A stretch of 41,105 nucleotides of DNA, from positions 1 to 41,105 of the forward strand of contig JAFXAC010000036.1 of the NCBI GenBank assembly GCA_017522125.1, in the 5' to 3' direction. Of this stretch, positions 8,018 to 17,077 are shown in pieces (positions within the stretch are counted from its first letter, which is position 1; each line of letters opens with the position of its first letter). Made by a program: the position numbers and the translations under genes. The notes under the pieces were generated by a model that worked only from the letters and a program-made list of their open reading frames with translations, did no database searches and had not been told where the DNA came from. Source of the stretch: Clostridia bacterium. GTDB lineage: Bacteria; Bacillota; Clostridia; Oscillospirales; CAG-272.

Positions 8018-8983
8018 TTACCTCTCTCCTATCCGTATGCGTGGGTCGATAAGACCGTAGCATACGTCGATAACTATTTGCGCGCTAAGACCGATAAAGG
8101 TGTAGAATATCGAGTCCGCCATAAAAACGTCGTAGTCAAGCAGCTTTACGGAGTTGACGTAGAGCTGACCGACACCGGGGATAGAAAAAATCTGCTCGAT
8201 TATCACAGAGCCCTCAAGCACTCCGACAAATCCCGCCACGATGAGGGGGAGTATCGGCACCATTGCGTTTTTCAGCGCGTGGCGCACGGTCGCGCCGTAG
8301 GGGGAGAGCCCCTTGGCGCGCGCAAGCAGCATATAGTCGCTTCTTAGCGTTTCGCCAAGCTCCGCGCGTGTGTGGCGGCAAAGCGAGGCTATCTCGCCAA
8401 AGGACAGCGCAAGCACGGGAAGCACCATACTGTGGAGCATTCGGGGCGAGAACCACGAGCTGCCCGCGTCAGAGAGCGAGTACATGACCTGCGGGAACCA
8501 GCCGAGCTTGAAGTAGAAAACATATTGAAGCAAAAACGCGTAAATATAGCTCGGCACGGAAACGAAAAGCATTATTCCCGCGCTTACGGCGTGGTCGGCG
8601 GCGCGGTTTTTGAATATCGCCGCGCAAACGCCGAGCAGTATTCCAAGCGGCGCGGATATAAGGAGTGAGTAGACGTTTATAAGCACGGTGGGCAAAAGCC
8701 TGTCCGCCAAAAGCCTCGTTACCTGCGTGCCCGGCGCGATATACCACGACGTGCCGAGGTCAAAATGCAAAAAGAGGTTTTTAAGGTACAGAAAATATTG
8801 AACGAGCAACGGCTCGTTCAAGCCCTGCGCCTCCTCGCGCTCGGCTATGATTGCCGCAAGCGCCTTGTCCGTCGGAAGCTCACGCGGCAGGAGCCGAATG
8901 AGCATAAAGCATATCGTGGTGATTATAAATAACGTCAGAAGCATAAGCAGTATACGCTTCAGTATATATTTCGCTTTGCTCAA
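8018..8983 (-). CDS. oppB: Oligopeptide ABC transporter permease OppB (system 1)
   Basis: A 321-residue inner-membrane permease that forms the translocation path with OppC. Hydrophobic helix 1 (ILLMLLTLFIITTICFMLIRLLP) is followed by an extracytoplasmic loop. The EAA loop is DYMLLARAKGLSPYGATVRHALKNAM, and the end is the typical YGLIDPRIRIGER. It lies 22 bases after oppA. Its length and motif order match the Opp/Dpp B subunit family, so the family call is firm; peptide specificity is inferred. Confidence 0.94.
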   Translation of the reverse strand: MSKAKYILKRILLMLLTLFIITTICFMLIRLLPRELPTDKALAAIIAEREEAQGLNEPLLVQYFLYLKNLFLHFDLGTSWYIAPGTQVTRLLADRLLPTVLINVYSLLISAPLGILLGVCAAIFKNRAADHAVSAGIMLFVSVPSYIYAFLLQYVFYFKLGWFPQVMYSLSDAGSSWFSPRMLHSMVLPVLALSFGEIASLCRHTRAELGETLRSDYMLLARAKGLSPYGATVRHALKNAMVPILPLIVAGFVGVLEGSVIIEQIFSIPGVGQLYVNSVKLLDYDVFMADSIFYTFIGLSAQIVIDVCYGLIDPRIRIGER

Positions 8984-9005
8984 AGCCTATGCCTCCTTGA
9001 AAATT

Positions 9006-11096
9006 TTATTTGTAGTCCAAGCCGTCGCGCACGGCGCTTGCCCATTCGCTGTCGTCGTAGCGGTAGGAAAGGAGGCGCAAGCCGCCAAAGCCGTACATAA
9101 CGCTGTACTCGTCCGTGTAGTAGTCGCATTGATGCGACAGCAGCGTGGCTTCCGTGCTGGAATAAAGCGGGATACGGTAGTAGGTCTTAAGGAAGGCTTC
9201 CTCAAGACGCGCGCAGACCTCAAGCTTTTCGCTGACGGGTGCGGCGGCGTATCTGCCGCTTCCGAGCATGGAGCGCGACCACGCCTGCCACGTCATGGTG
9301 ACGCTGTTGCCGCCGACGGTGAGAGTCAGCTTTTCGGTCTTCGGGTCGTAGCACGCCGCCTCGTTTACGGAGTATTTGTCGGGGTCCATATAAAGCTCAA
9401 AGTTACGGAAGGGGTAGAACGCCGCGCCGCCCCACGCGCCGTAGCCTATGGCGTACTCGCCGTTTGGAACTGCGCTGTAGCGGTTTTCAACGTTGCCGAC
9501 GGCTTCCACCGTTATCGTGCCAAAGCCGCTATCCTTTGCGGCGGCGTTCAGGTATTTGTTAAGCAGGGCTATCAGCTTGTTATCGTCGGACGACAGCGCA
9601 CCTGCGGAAAACGCCACGCGCACGCGGATATCCTCGCCCTTTTTGTAAACGCCGTCGCGCGAAAGCTCGTCCGCCGCCCTTTTCATAAGCGTGCGTGCCG
9701 CGCCGAGGTCGTAGCCCGTTATCGAGGAGTACGCCTCGTCAAGCGTTTTGTATCTTTCGCCCTCGCCGTATTTTACGCCGTAGAGTCTGCATATCGCCTC
9801 CATTGCCGCCGTGCTGCTTCTGTAATTCGTTTCGTAGCCCGCGATGCCGTCGGTCTTGTCCTCGTCGAAGATATCGTAGTAGTAAAGGGAATTCATCAGC
9901 GTATACGCGCTCTTGTAGCCCGCCGTCGCGCTGACGAGCTCGCGGCGGTCGATGCAAAGGCTCATCGCCTTGCGGAAGGAGTCGTTTGAGAGAACGATGC
10001 TGTTTTTGTTGCCGCGGCTCTCGTCCATTTTGCGAAGCGCGTCGGCGTTCGAGTTGAAGAAAAACGACATAGTGTAGGTGGTGTCAGTGCGGTAGAGCCT
10101 GTCCGAGTAGCCGTAGGACGCAAGCTCGTCCGCCGTCGGCGTCCACACCGACAGCTCGCCGCGCAAAAACGCCTGCTTTGCCGAGGGCGCGTCAAGCACG
10201 TCTATTACTATTTTCTGCGTTTTATATTGCTCCCGTCTCTCGCCGTCCACGAGGAAGGGCGTGTAGGAAACGAGCTTTCCGTCCTCCTCGGTAAAGCCGT
10301 ACCATTTTTCATTTTGAACGAGCACCATCTGCTTTTGGTCCTGAAGCGAGGAAAGGCGGTAAACGCCAAAGCTCATAGTGGTTTCGGGCGACGTGCCGTA
10401 GGTGGTGGTGACGAGCTCGCCCGTGGTCTGCTTTAGGCTATCGTAAAGAGGCGTGTATACGAGCCACGTCGAGCCGCACGCGGAAAGAAAGTAGTTGAGC
10501 GAGATATAGTCGCGCGTAACGTAGCGCAGGGTGTGATCGTCCGTGGCGTAAAGTCCCACGGATGAAAAGTCAGCCCTGCCGTTATAATAATCCTCAGCCC
10601 CCGCAAGCGCACTCTCACCCGTGCAGTAGAGGTTTGCGCGGTAGTTTTTCATTTCGGGCGCGAGCAGCCGTTTCATCGACTCAATGTAGTCCGCGGCGGT
10701 TATAGCCTCGCCGTTTTCCCATTTTGCGCTTTTGTTCAGCTTTATCTCAAAAACGTAGCCCGCGTCGGCATCGGTACGCGAGCAGCCGTAGCGCACAAGG
10801 TCGGCGCTGTTCTCGGCGGTCACGTCGCTTACCGACTCCGCCGCCTCGTATACCCATTGGTATTCTCCCTTTTTTGAGTCAAGCACAGACACGTCGACAA
10901 GGGGCGAGGTAAGGTAGCCGACTATCTCCGAGTCGGCGTTCGTTTCCCAGGTGTGCGGATTCCAATTCGTCGCAAGGCTTGAGGCGTAGCTTTTGTAGGT
11001 GTATCCCGCCTCGCTCTTACCGCCGCACGCGGTCAAAGCGAGGGGAAGGCTTGCGGCGATTATCACCGCAAGGATAAATGAAACGCTTTTTTTCAA
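9006..11096 (-). CDS. oppA: Oligopeptide-binding lipoprotein OppA (system 1), TTG start
   Basis: A 696-residue extracellular solute-binding protein (SBP_bac_5 family), lipid-anchored outside the membrane. I start at TTG 11096-11094 because GGAGGT lies 4-5 bases upstream and the frame then begins with a perfect lipoprotein signal (LKKSVSFILAVIIAASLPLALTACGG, Cys about residue 26); the frame is open further upstream but that part is AT-rich and has no ribosome site. Family features are the TSPLVDVSVLD segment, a long peptide-cleft region with KWENGEAITAADY, and FYPFRNFELYMDPD near the end. It is longer than typical OppA (about 540). It is the first gene of the minus-strand operon; a promoter between it and the divergent 11298 gene is expected, but I find no clear minus-strand match. 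Confidence 0.9.
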   Translation of the reverse strand: MKKSVSFILAVIIAASLPLALTACGGKSEAGYTYKSYASSLATNWNPHTWETNADSEIVGYLTSPLVDVSVLDSKKGEYQWVYEAAESVSDVTAENSADLVRYGCSRTDADAGYVFEIKLNKSAKWENGEAITAADYIESMKRLLAPEMKNYRANLYCTGESALAGAEDYYNGRADFSSVGLYATDDHTLRYVTRDYISLNYFLSACGSTWLVYTPLYDSLKQTTGELVTTTYGTSPETTMSFGVYRLSSLQDQKQMVLVQNEKWYGFTEEDGKLVSYTPFLVDGERREQYKTQKIVIDVLDAPSAKQAFLRGELSVWTPTADELASYGYSDRLYRTDTTYTMSFFFNSNADALRKMDESRGNKNSIVLSNDSFRKAMSLCIDRRELVSATAGYKSAYTLMNSLYYYDIFDEDKTDGIAGYETNYRSSTAAMEAICRLYGVKYGEGERYKTLDEAYSSITGYDLGAARTLMKRAADELSRDGVYKKGEDIRVRVAFSAGALSSDDNKLIALLNKYLNAAAKDSGFGTITVEAVGNVENRYSAVPNGEYAIGYGAWGGAAFYPFRNFELYMDPDKYSVNEAACYDPKTEKLTLTVGGNSVTMTWQAWSRSMLGSGRYAAAPVSEKLEVCARLEEAFLKTYYRIPLYSSTEATLLSHQCDYYTDEYSVMYGFGGLRLLSYRYDDSEWASAVRDGLDYK

Positions 11097-11297
11097 GTTT
11101 ACCTCCGAAAAAATTCTTCTTTCTCTTATTCTTTGCAGATAAGTGTGAAAAAAACAAAAAAATTTTGCATTTTCCGTCAAAATAAAGAAAAGGCAGTGGC
11201 AAAAAAGATAAATGTTGACAAGGTGCGGCTTTTGTGGTATCATATATAATGTAAAAAAATGCGCTTTAATTAAAAAAGCAGGAAAAAGGAGAAAAAA
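11097..11297. promoter_or_regulatory. Divergent regulatory region between opp operon and redox lipoproteins
   Basis: A 201-bp AT-rich gap separating divergent units. The plus-strand promoter is TTGACA (11215-11220), a 17-bp spacer and TATCAT (11238-11243) with a TG extension at 11235-11236. The plus-strand ribosome site AAAGGAG is at 11285-11291 and the minus-strand site GGAGGT is next to the oppA TTG. No convincing minus-strand -35/-10 pair or operator palindrome was found by eye. Confidence 0.7.
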
Positions 11298-14177
11298 ATG
11301 AAAAGAAGCTCAAGGCTCATAGCGTTTCTTCTCGCGCTTCTTACGGCGATAGCCTGCCTTACCGCTTGCGGCGGTAACGGGGACGGCGCTGTCACCACCA
11401 CGGGCGGAGAAAACGGCACGACCGCAGCTCCCGACACTCAGAATAAGTCTACTTACAACGTTGAGGTTAAAACGTCGGGAGGTCTTGCACTTTCGGGCGT
11501 TACCGTCAGCGTATACGCCGACGCGACTCTTGCCGATATGAAGGCGTTCGGCGATACCAACGAATACGGAAAGGTCAGCTTCCAGCTTGCGCCCTCCTCG
11601 GATTACGCCGTAGTTATCTCGGACGCTCCCAAGGGCTACGCTACCGCGGACAAGTACGCCTTTACGGGCAATACCGCGTTTATCACGCTTACGTCCTCGC
11701 TCATCAAGGGCGACCTTTCGGCAGTTACCAAGCCCCTTGTGGCAGGTGATGTCATGTATGATTTCACCGTTACCGACCCCGACGGCAACAAGATAACCAT
11801 TTCCGAGCTTTTCAAGGAAAAGAAGCTCGTAATGCTCAATTTCTGGTACGAAAACTGCCCCAACTGCCTGCTTGAGTTTCCCTTTATGCAGTCGGCGTAC
11901 GAGCAGTATAAGGACGATATAGCCATCGTCGCGCTCAACCCCATCGACACCGTGGCTCAGATAAAGAGCTTCAAGGAGCGTTACGGCTACACCTTCGATA
12001 TGGTAAGCTGTCCCGCCTATATGCCCGACGCGTTTGCAGTTCCCGGCTACCCCACCTCCGTGTTCATCGACCGCTACGGCGTTATCAGCCTTATTGAGGT
12101 CGGCGGTATCACGAGCGAGCGTCCGTTTACCTGCGCGTTTGCTCATTTCACCGAGGAAAATTACAAGCCCATCATCTGCAAGAGCATTGGTGAGCTCGTT
12201 CCCACCGTTAAGCCCACCTTTACGATGGACACCTCCGAGAACATTTCCGCAGTTCTCAACAAGGGCAATATAAACGTTACCTACCGTCCCGAGACCGAGG
12301 ACGAGGAGAGCGAATACTCTTGGCCCTTCATTCTCACCGAGAAGAACGGCACAAAGTGCTTCAAGGCGTCAAATCAGGGCGTTGAAAGCTCCTTTGCTAT
12401 CATTTACGCCGACGTTTATCTTGAGGCAGGTCAGGCTATCTGCTTTGATTACCTCGTTTCCAGCGAGCTTTATAACGACGTTCTCTACGTTATCGTTGAC
12501 GATGAGGACATTTATCAGATATCGGGCGTTTCCGAGCCCGAGGAGTGGAAGGAATGCTATCCCTTCGTTGCCGTTGAGGCGGGTACTTACGAGCTTGCGC
12601 TCTGCTACCTCAAGGACAGCGACGGCAACAGCGGCGACGATACGGTATATATCAAGGATATGAGAGTCCTTGCGTCCGCCGATATCTCTGCTCCCACCTA
12701 CATTCCCAGATACCCCGCGACCAGCGCTGACGGCTTTGCTTATACCTATGCCGACATCTTCTATAACGAGGCTGACGGCTACTACCACGTAGGCTCTGTG
12801 AACGGCCCGCTTCTTCTTGCAAACCTTCTCGGCAGCACCGAGTTCAGCGAGGAGAAGGCTATCAACGATATCGGATACGCGGGCGACCTCGTTCTTAACG
12901 GACACGATTATTACACCGAGCTCGTTCAGTACTGCAACTACGCGTCAAACTCGGCGCTGCTCGGTATGTGTACGGTCAACCGCGAGCTTTACGAGCTTCT
13001 CGTAAAGGTCGATGAGATAGTCGGCTTTGACGCCGCCGACAAGATGGAGTGGCTCAAGGCTTGTAAGTACTACGAGGCTTACGGAACGGGCGGCGAGCAG
13101 CTCGTTGACCCCATCAAGGGACTTGCGGCGTTCTCCGCATACACCGCAACGCTCGGAGTCGGCGTTCCCACCAACGTTTTTGAGTACAACAGGGTTATCC
13201 TTCCGCGTGGAATGTATGCAAAATTTGTTCCCGAGGTATCGGGCGTATACCGTATCACCTCGATAACGGACGGCACCGACAACGTAGAGGCGTGGATGTT
13301 TAACGAGGACGGCGAAATAATACTGACCTACGAGCATGATGAAAGAATGTACGAGGACAGTCTTAACTGCTCTATGGTGATCTACCTTGAGGCAGGCAAG
13401 CCCTACTACATCGACATTGCGTTCTGGGATATTTACGCCGTTGGCTCTATAAACTACGATATTGAGTTCCTCGGTGCGAAGTACGATCACTTCCGCCTTG
13501 CATCTCCGGGTACGTTCACCTACGACATTAACGCAACGGGCGACGCTATCTACGATATCATCGCGGGTGGCATCGACGTAGTCCTCGGCACTGACGGCTA
13601 CTACTACCACGATCTTGGCAAGGACGCTGACGGAAATCAGCTCTACGGAAGCAAGATATACGCCGATTTCTCGGGCATTACCGCTATTTTCGACAAGCCC
13701 ATCGTTTCGGGTTATATCTACGATGACGAAGGTAATATCAAGTACGACCCCGTTCTTGGCACTCCCCTTATGGTTTCGGGACTTATCGAGCTTGGAGCGT
13801 TTGACTTCTCCCGCAGTGAGACCGACGATGAGATACTCGTTTACCTCAAGAAGTTCAACTACGACGTTAAGGCTACCGACGATCACCTGCGCAACGTAGT
13901 ATGGGGCGAGGAGTACGATAAGTACGCCGAGCTGTATATGCTTGAGGAGATCTACGACGGTATTTATCACGGCAAGGGACAGAACCTTACCGCAACTGCC
14001 AACAAATACGCGGCTATGATGCTTAACGAGGCAGACCACCCCGAGAGGGCAGGCTGTGTTCCCGTAAACGAGGAGCTTGCGTCGCTTCTGTGGACTCTTA
14101 TGGATAAGTACACCTTCGAGGGAGTTGAAAACTCCTGGCTGAAGCTCTGCTACTACTACGATTATATGGGTTATTGA
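11298..14177 (+). CDS. Lipoprotein with carboxypeptidase-regulatory-like and thioredoxin-like (TlpA) domains
   Basis: A 959-residue exported lipoprotein; the signal ends in LTAC with Cys24, followed by a Thr/Gly linker. Residues about 52-137 form a CarboxypepD_reg/SpaA-like beta domain (GLALSGVTVSVYAD...GKVSFQL). Residues about 148-290 are a TlpA/redoxin-type thioredoxin fold with NFWYENCPNC (Cys187, Cys190) and the cis-Pro loop PGYPTSVFIDRYG. Residues about 310-460 look like a jelly-roll binding domain. A module at 492-600 (DGYYHVGS...LKACKYY), a PPC-like beta domain (about 620-725) and a second related module (764-959, ending WLKLCYYYDYMGY) follow. The redox role, acting on disulfides outside the cell, is inferred from the CxxC and fold; no electron donor such as CcdA is in the window. 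It is the first gene of a three-gene unit with a strong promoter. Confidence 0.85.
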   Translation: MKRSSRLIAFLLALLTAIACLTACGGNGDGAVTTTGGENGTTAAPDTQNKSTYNVEVKTSGGLALSGVTVSVYADATLADMKAFGDTNEYGKVSFQLAPSSDYAVVISDAPKGYATADKYAFTGNTAFITLTSSLIKGDLSAVTKPLVAGDVMYDFTVTDPDGNKITISELFKEKKLVMLNFWYENCPNCLLEFPFMQSAYEQYKDDIAIVALNPIDTVAQIKSFKERYGYTFDMVSCPAYMPDAFAVPGYPTSVFIDRYGVISLIEVGGITSERPFTCAFAHFTEENYKPIICKSIGELVPTVKPTFTMDTSENISAVLNKGNINVTYRPETEDEESEYSWPFILTEKNGTKCFKASNQGVESSFAIIYADVYLEAGQAICFDYLVSSELYNDVLYVIVDDEDIYQISGVSEPEEWKECYPFVAVEAGTYELALCYLKDSDGNSGDDTVYIKDMRVLASADISAPTYIPRYPATSADGFAYTYADIFYNEADGYYHVGSVNGPLLLANLLGSTEFSEEKAINDIGYAGDLVLNGHDYYTELVQYCNYASNSALLGMCTVNRELYELLVKVDEIVGFDAADKMEWLKACKYYEAYGTGGEQLVDPIKGLAAFSAYTATLGVGVPTNVFEYNRVILPRGMYAKFVPEVSGVYRITSITDGTDNVEAWMFNEDGEIILTYEHDERMYEDSLNCSMVIYLEAGKPYYIDIAFWDIYAVGSINYDIEFLGAKYDHFRLASPGTFTYDINATGDAIYDIIAGGIDVVLGTDGYYYHDLGKDADGNQLYGSKIYADFSGITAIFDKPIVSGYIYDDEGNIKYDPVLGTPLMVSGLIELGAFDFSRSETDDEILVYLKKFNYDVKATDDHLRNVVWGEEYDKYAELYMLEEIYDGIYHGKGQNLTATANKYAAMMLNEADHPERAGCVPVNEELASLLWTLMDKYTFEGVENSWLKLCYYYDYMGY

Positions 14178-14178
14178 T

Positions 14179-16404
14179 ATGAGATCAAATAAACTTACTT
14201 TGAGGCTTTTGGCACTCGTGCTTTGCCTTGCCACGCTTGCGGTGAGCGCGCTCACCGCCTGCGGCGGCAACGAGGGCGGCGCGGGAAATACCGACAGCAC
14301 CACCCCGACGGTCCAGACCACGGGCGCGGACACCGCGCATACCGTCGTCGTAAGGACCGCAAACGGACTTGCGCTTGAGGGTATCCGCGTTGCCGTTTAC
14401 TCCGACAGCGAAAAGACCGACCTTATGACCTTTGCCACCACGGACTCCGAGGGCAAGGTTAGCTTTACCGCCGCGCTCGGCGGAACGTACTACGTTTCTC
14501 TTGACAAGGTCCCCGTGGGCTACGCCGTTTCCGACGTGTACACCGTTTCGTCGGTAAGCACGGAGATATCTCTTGCTACGGAGATAAGCGACAACACCGA
14601 CCTTACGGGCGTTAAGTATGAAAAGGGAAGCGTTATCCGCGATTACAGAATAATCACCCCCGAGGGCGAAACACTCTCCTTTAAGGCACTTCTTGCCGAA
14701 AAGAAGGCGCTGGTGATAAATTTCTGGTACTCCAACTGCGACCCCTGCAAGCGTGAATTCCCCGCTGTAGAGGAAGCTTATAAGAAATTCAAGGATTCGA
14801 TAGCACTCGTTGCGCTTTCCCCCAAGGTCTGTGGAGATACCAACAGGGATATTTCCGCGTTTAAGCAAGCCAACGGCTTGAGCTTTACTATGGCGAGCTG
14901 CGGCGACGACCTCAAGGACGCTTTCGACATCAAGGGCTACCCCACCACCGTCATCGTTGACCGCTACGGCGTCGTATGCGTCATAAAGTACGGTGAGATA
15001 GATAACGCGGCGGCGTTCGAGGCGGCTCTTGCTTATTACACCGCGGACGATTACGTTCAGAAGCAGGCAAACGGCTTCGACGAGTTTTTGAAAGCTCCCG
15101 ACACTACGGTTCCCGACACAACCGTGCCTGACACTACCGTGCCCGATACGACCGTGCCTGACACAACCGTTCCCGACACTACCGTTCCTGACACCACCAC
15201 TCCGCCCACCACTACCGCACCGCCTACCACTACCGCACCGCCTACCACTACCGCACCCCCCACGACTACCGCACCCAATTTAAGCGATGTCGTGGTGATG
15301 AAGGATTATACGGTAAAGGTTATTGACGCGTTCGGCAAGGCGCAAAGCGGCGTTACTGTCAATTTCAAGGCGCAGGGCGAGGTCCTTGCCGCCACCACCG
15401 ACGCAAAGGGCGTGGCTAAGCGTAAGCTGCCCGCGGAGATATACACCGTCGAGGTAGTGCTTGGTGCAGGTCTTGGCTATGCGAAAAAGAATATCACGCT
15501 TACCAAGGACGTGACTACTGCTACCGTCACCGTAGGTGCGGTAATGGGCAGCAGCTACGAGGATATTTACGGCGAGTTCCGCGCTTACAATATCGGCGTG
15601 GGCGGCACGTACGTTACTCTTAACAAGGCGGATAACGGAAGGACCTACTTCCTCTTTACCCCCGCCGTTTCGGGAAAGTACGCTATAACCACCACCGTTG
15701 AGGGTACTGCCTTAGGGCTTTATGGCAACAGTATTCATTTCATTCAAGGCTTGGATATTTCCGATGATAAGATAAGCGGTGGCTTTAGCATCAACGTCAC
15801 CGAGGGCAATATCGGCGGAATGTACGTCATCGGCGTTGACGCGTCCGACGCGTCGATAAACGAGTGCGTGATAGGCATTGAGCGCACGGGTGACGCCGAG
15901 CTTTCCGTGGCAGATGCTCCGTGGACCGTGTACGAGGGTACTCATACACCCCAAAAATACACCCTTCCCGATGGAAAAACGCTTATAAACGTTGATATTA
16001 CCAAGCCTACGGGAACGTATAACCTCGTTTTGAACGAGGAGGACGGCTTCTACCACATCGGAAGCAAGGACGGCCCCGTGGCGCTCGTTCGGCTTGGCCT
16101 TGACGCGCCCCGCATTTCGATCTCCGATGCGCTGGAAAAGACCGCGCTCGGCAAGTATTTCTACGATAGCAACGGCAAGTTCGTCAAGAAGGAAATTTAC
16201 AACCAGTGCCTTATGGAATACGTTGCCGCCGCCGACTCGAACACGTGCGTTTACCCGCTTACCGAGGATCTGCGCTACATCATTACGCAGGTCGGCGAGT
16301 ATAACGGCTGGTGGGAGGCAGGCTCCGTCGGATATCTCTTTGGCGACGTTCCCGCAGTAAACAACGAAATTGCGTGGATGTTCCTGCTTTGCTACTACGC
16401 GTAA
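14179..16404 (+). CDS. Second redox lipoprotein (TlpA domain, Thr/Pro repeats, shared C-terminal module)
   Basis: A 741-residue paralog of the preceding protein. The lipobox is LTAC with Cys28, then a Thr linker. A beta domain (53-134, GLALEGIRVAVYSD) and a thioredoxin-like domain (about 148-290) follow, with NFWYSNCDPC placing the cysteines at 187 and 190, the same positions as in the first protein; the cis-Pro loop is KGYPTTVIVDRYG. Residues 307-366 are a low-complexity linker: seven PDTT units, then four PPTTTA units. Next come a second beta domain (376-450, SGVTVNFKAQG), a PPC-like domain (about 455-570) and the C-terminal module (620-741, DGFYHIGS...WMFLLCYYA). The ATG is one base after the previous stop and lacks its own strong ribosome site, so translation is probably coupled. 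The role is inferred as extracellular disulfide chemistry. Confidence 0.85.
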   Translation: MRSNKLTLRLLALVLCLATLAVSALTACGGNEGGAGNTDSTTPTVQTTGADTAHTVVVRTANGLALEGIRVAVYSDSEKTDLMTFATTDSEGKVSFTAALGGTYYVSLDKVPVGYAVSDVYTVSSVSTEISLATEISDNTDLTGVKYEKGSVIRDYRIITPEGETLSFKALLAEKKALVINFWYSNCDPCKREFPAVEEAYKKFKDSIALVALSPKVCGDTNRDISAFKQANGLSFTMASCGDDLKDAFDIKGYPTTVIVDRYGVVCVIKYGEIDNAAAFEAALAYYTADDYVQKQANGFDEFLKAPDTTVPDTTVPDTTVPDTTVPDTTVPDTTVPDTTTPPTTTAPPTTTAPPTTTAPPTTTAPNLSDVVVMKDYTVKVIDAFGKAQSGVTVNFKAQGEVLAATTDAKGVAKRKLPAEIYTVEVVLGAGLGYAKKNITLTKDVTTATVTVGAVMGSSYEDIYGEFRAYNIGVGGTYVTLNKADNGRTYFLFTPAVSGKYAITTTVEGTALGLYGNSIHFIQGLDISDDKISGGFSINVTEGNIGGMYVIGVDASDASINECVIGIERTGDAELSVADAPWTVYEGTHTPQKYTLPDGKTLINVDITKPTGTYNLVLNEEDGFYHIGSKDGPVALVRLGLDAPRISISDALEKTALGKYFYDSNGKFVKKEIYNQCLMEYVAAADSNTCVYPLTEDLRYIITQVGEYNGWWEAGSVGYLFGDVPAVNNEIAWMFLLCYYA
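15097..15276 (+). repeat. In-frame tandem repeats (PDTTV and PPTTTA units)
   Basis: Fifteen-base units encoding PDTTV (six copies plus one PDTTT) are followed by eighteen-base units encoding PPTTTA (four copies). They form a stalk-like linker between the thioredoxin-like and second beta domains. The units vary at synonymous positions and are not CRISPR-like. Slippage could change the copy number. Confidence 0.9.
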
Positions 16405-16428
16405 GATAATTTATCGAAGGAGAATATT

Positions 16429-16848
16429 ATGAAAGCATTAAGTAGAATTATAGCGCTTGCGCTCGTTGCCGTTATGGCAATGCTTTGCGTAGGCTGTAAC
16501 GGTGACGGCGGTGCGGACACCACCCCTGCCGCTACCACTCCCGCCGCTACTACCCCCGCCGTTACCACTCCTGCTGACACTACCGTTGACAGCGGACTTA
16601 CCGAGTACAAGGTAACCGTGGTCGATAACGAGGGCGCACCCGTTGAGGGCGTTATGGTGCAGATATGCTTCGGAGGTCTTTGCACCCCCGCAAGAACGGA
16701 CGCCAGCGGCGTTGCCGTTTTCAAGAAGGCAAAGGACACCTACACCGTTAAGTTCCTTAGCGGCGTGCCTGCGGGCTACACCTGCGACGCGGAGGAGTTT
16801 GCATTCGGCGAGGCTACCGAGCTTACCATCACGCTGAAAAAGGCGTAA
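16429..16848 (+). CDS. Small lipoprotein with a single SpaA/carboxypeptidase-regulatory-like domain
   Basis: 139 residues. The signal peptide ends near VGCNGDGG (Cys23 as lipid site). An Ala/Thr/Pro linker (residues about 30-55, TTPA repeats) leads to one beta-sandwich domain (about 59-138) of the pattern YKVTVVDNEGAPVEGVMVQI...TDASGVAVFKKAKDTYTVKF...LTITLKKA. It matches the beta domains of the two preceding lipoproteins but lacks the thioredoxin-like part. The ribosome site GAAGGAGA lies at 16416-16423. It is the last gene before a terminator. A structural or docking role at the surface is a guess; the fold call is from the motif pattern. Confidence 0.85.
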   Translation: MKALSRIIALALVAVMAMLCVGCNGDGGADTTPAATTPAATTPAVTTPADTTVDSGLTEYKVTVVDNEGAPVEGVMVQICFGGLCTPARTDASGVAVFKKAKDTYTVKFLSGVPAGYTCDAEEFAFGEATELTITLKKA

Positions 16849-16863
16849 TTGAAAAAAGAAACG

Positions 16864-16896
16864 AAAAGTGGCGGAATTTTCCGCCACTTTTTGTTT
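16864..16896 (+). terminator. Intrinsic terminator of the redox lipoprotein unit
   Basis: A perfect 13-bp stem (AAAAGTGGCGGAA at 16864-16876 with 16879-16891) and a TTTTTGTTTT tail. It lies 16 bases after the last stop codon. Confidence 0.85.
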
Positions 16897-16913
16897 TATC
16901 GGGTAAAAATCTA

Positions 16914-17077
16914 TTGCAATTACTACTATATTATGTTATAATATACAATGTATGATTATGTAAAATCAAGAAGTGCGCCCACAGCGCGAGCGTGGGCGAC
17001 ATTCTGCGCCTCGGACGGCTGCCGTGAATACGAAAACGCGGTAGGCTCGCGCGGGACAAAAGAAAGGAACGAAAACC
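16914..17077 (+). promoter_or_regulatory. Strong promoter and structured leader of the giant protease gene
   Basis: TTGCAA (16914-16919), a 17-bp spacer and an extended TATAAT (16937-16942, TG at 16934-16935). The leader of about 130 bases includes a CGCCCAC...GTGGGCG hairpin (16976-16982/16992-16998) and a weaker CTGCCG...CGGTAG pairing near 17022-17046. The ribosome site AAAGGAA is close to the ATG at 17078. The leader matches no riboswitch class I recognise. Confidence 0.75.

Noticed and set aside
12945..14333. 462-codon frame antisense to the redox lipoprotein genes
   Set aside because: Shadow of codon bias on the opposite strand; it spans two real genes.
15097..15276. CRISPR-like direct repeats
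   Set aside because: The repeats are 15-18 bases, contiguous and in frame, encoding a Pro/Thr stalk, with no spacers.
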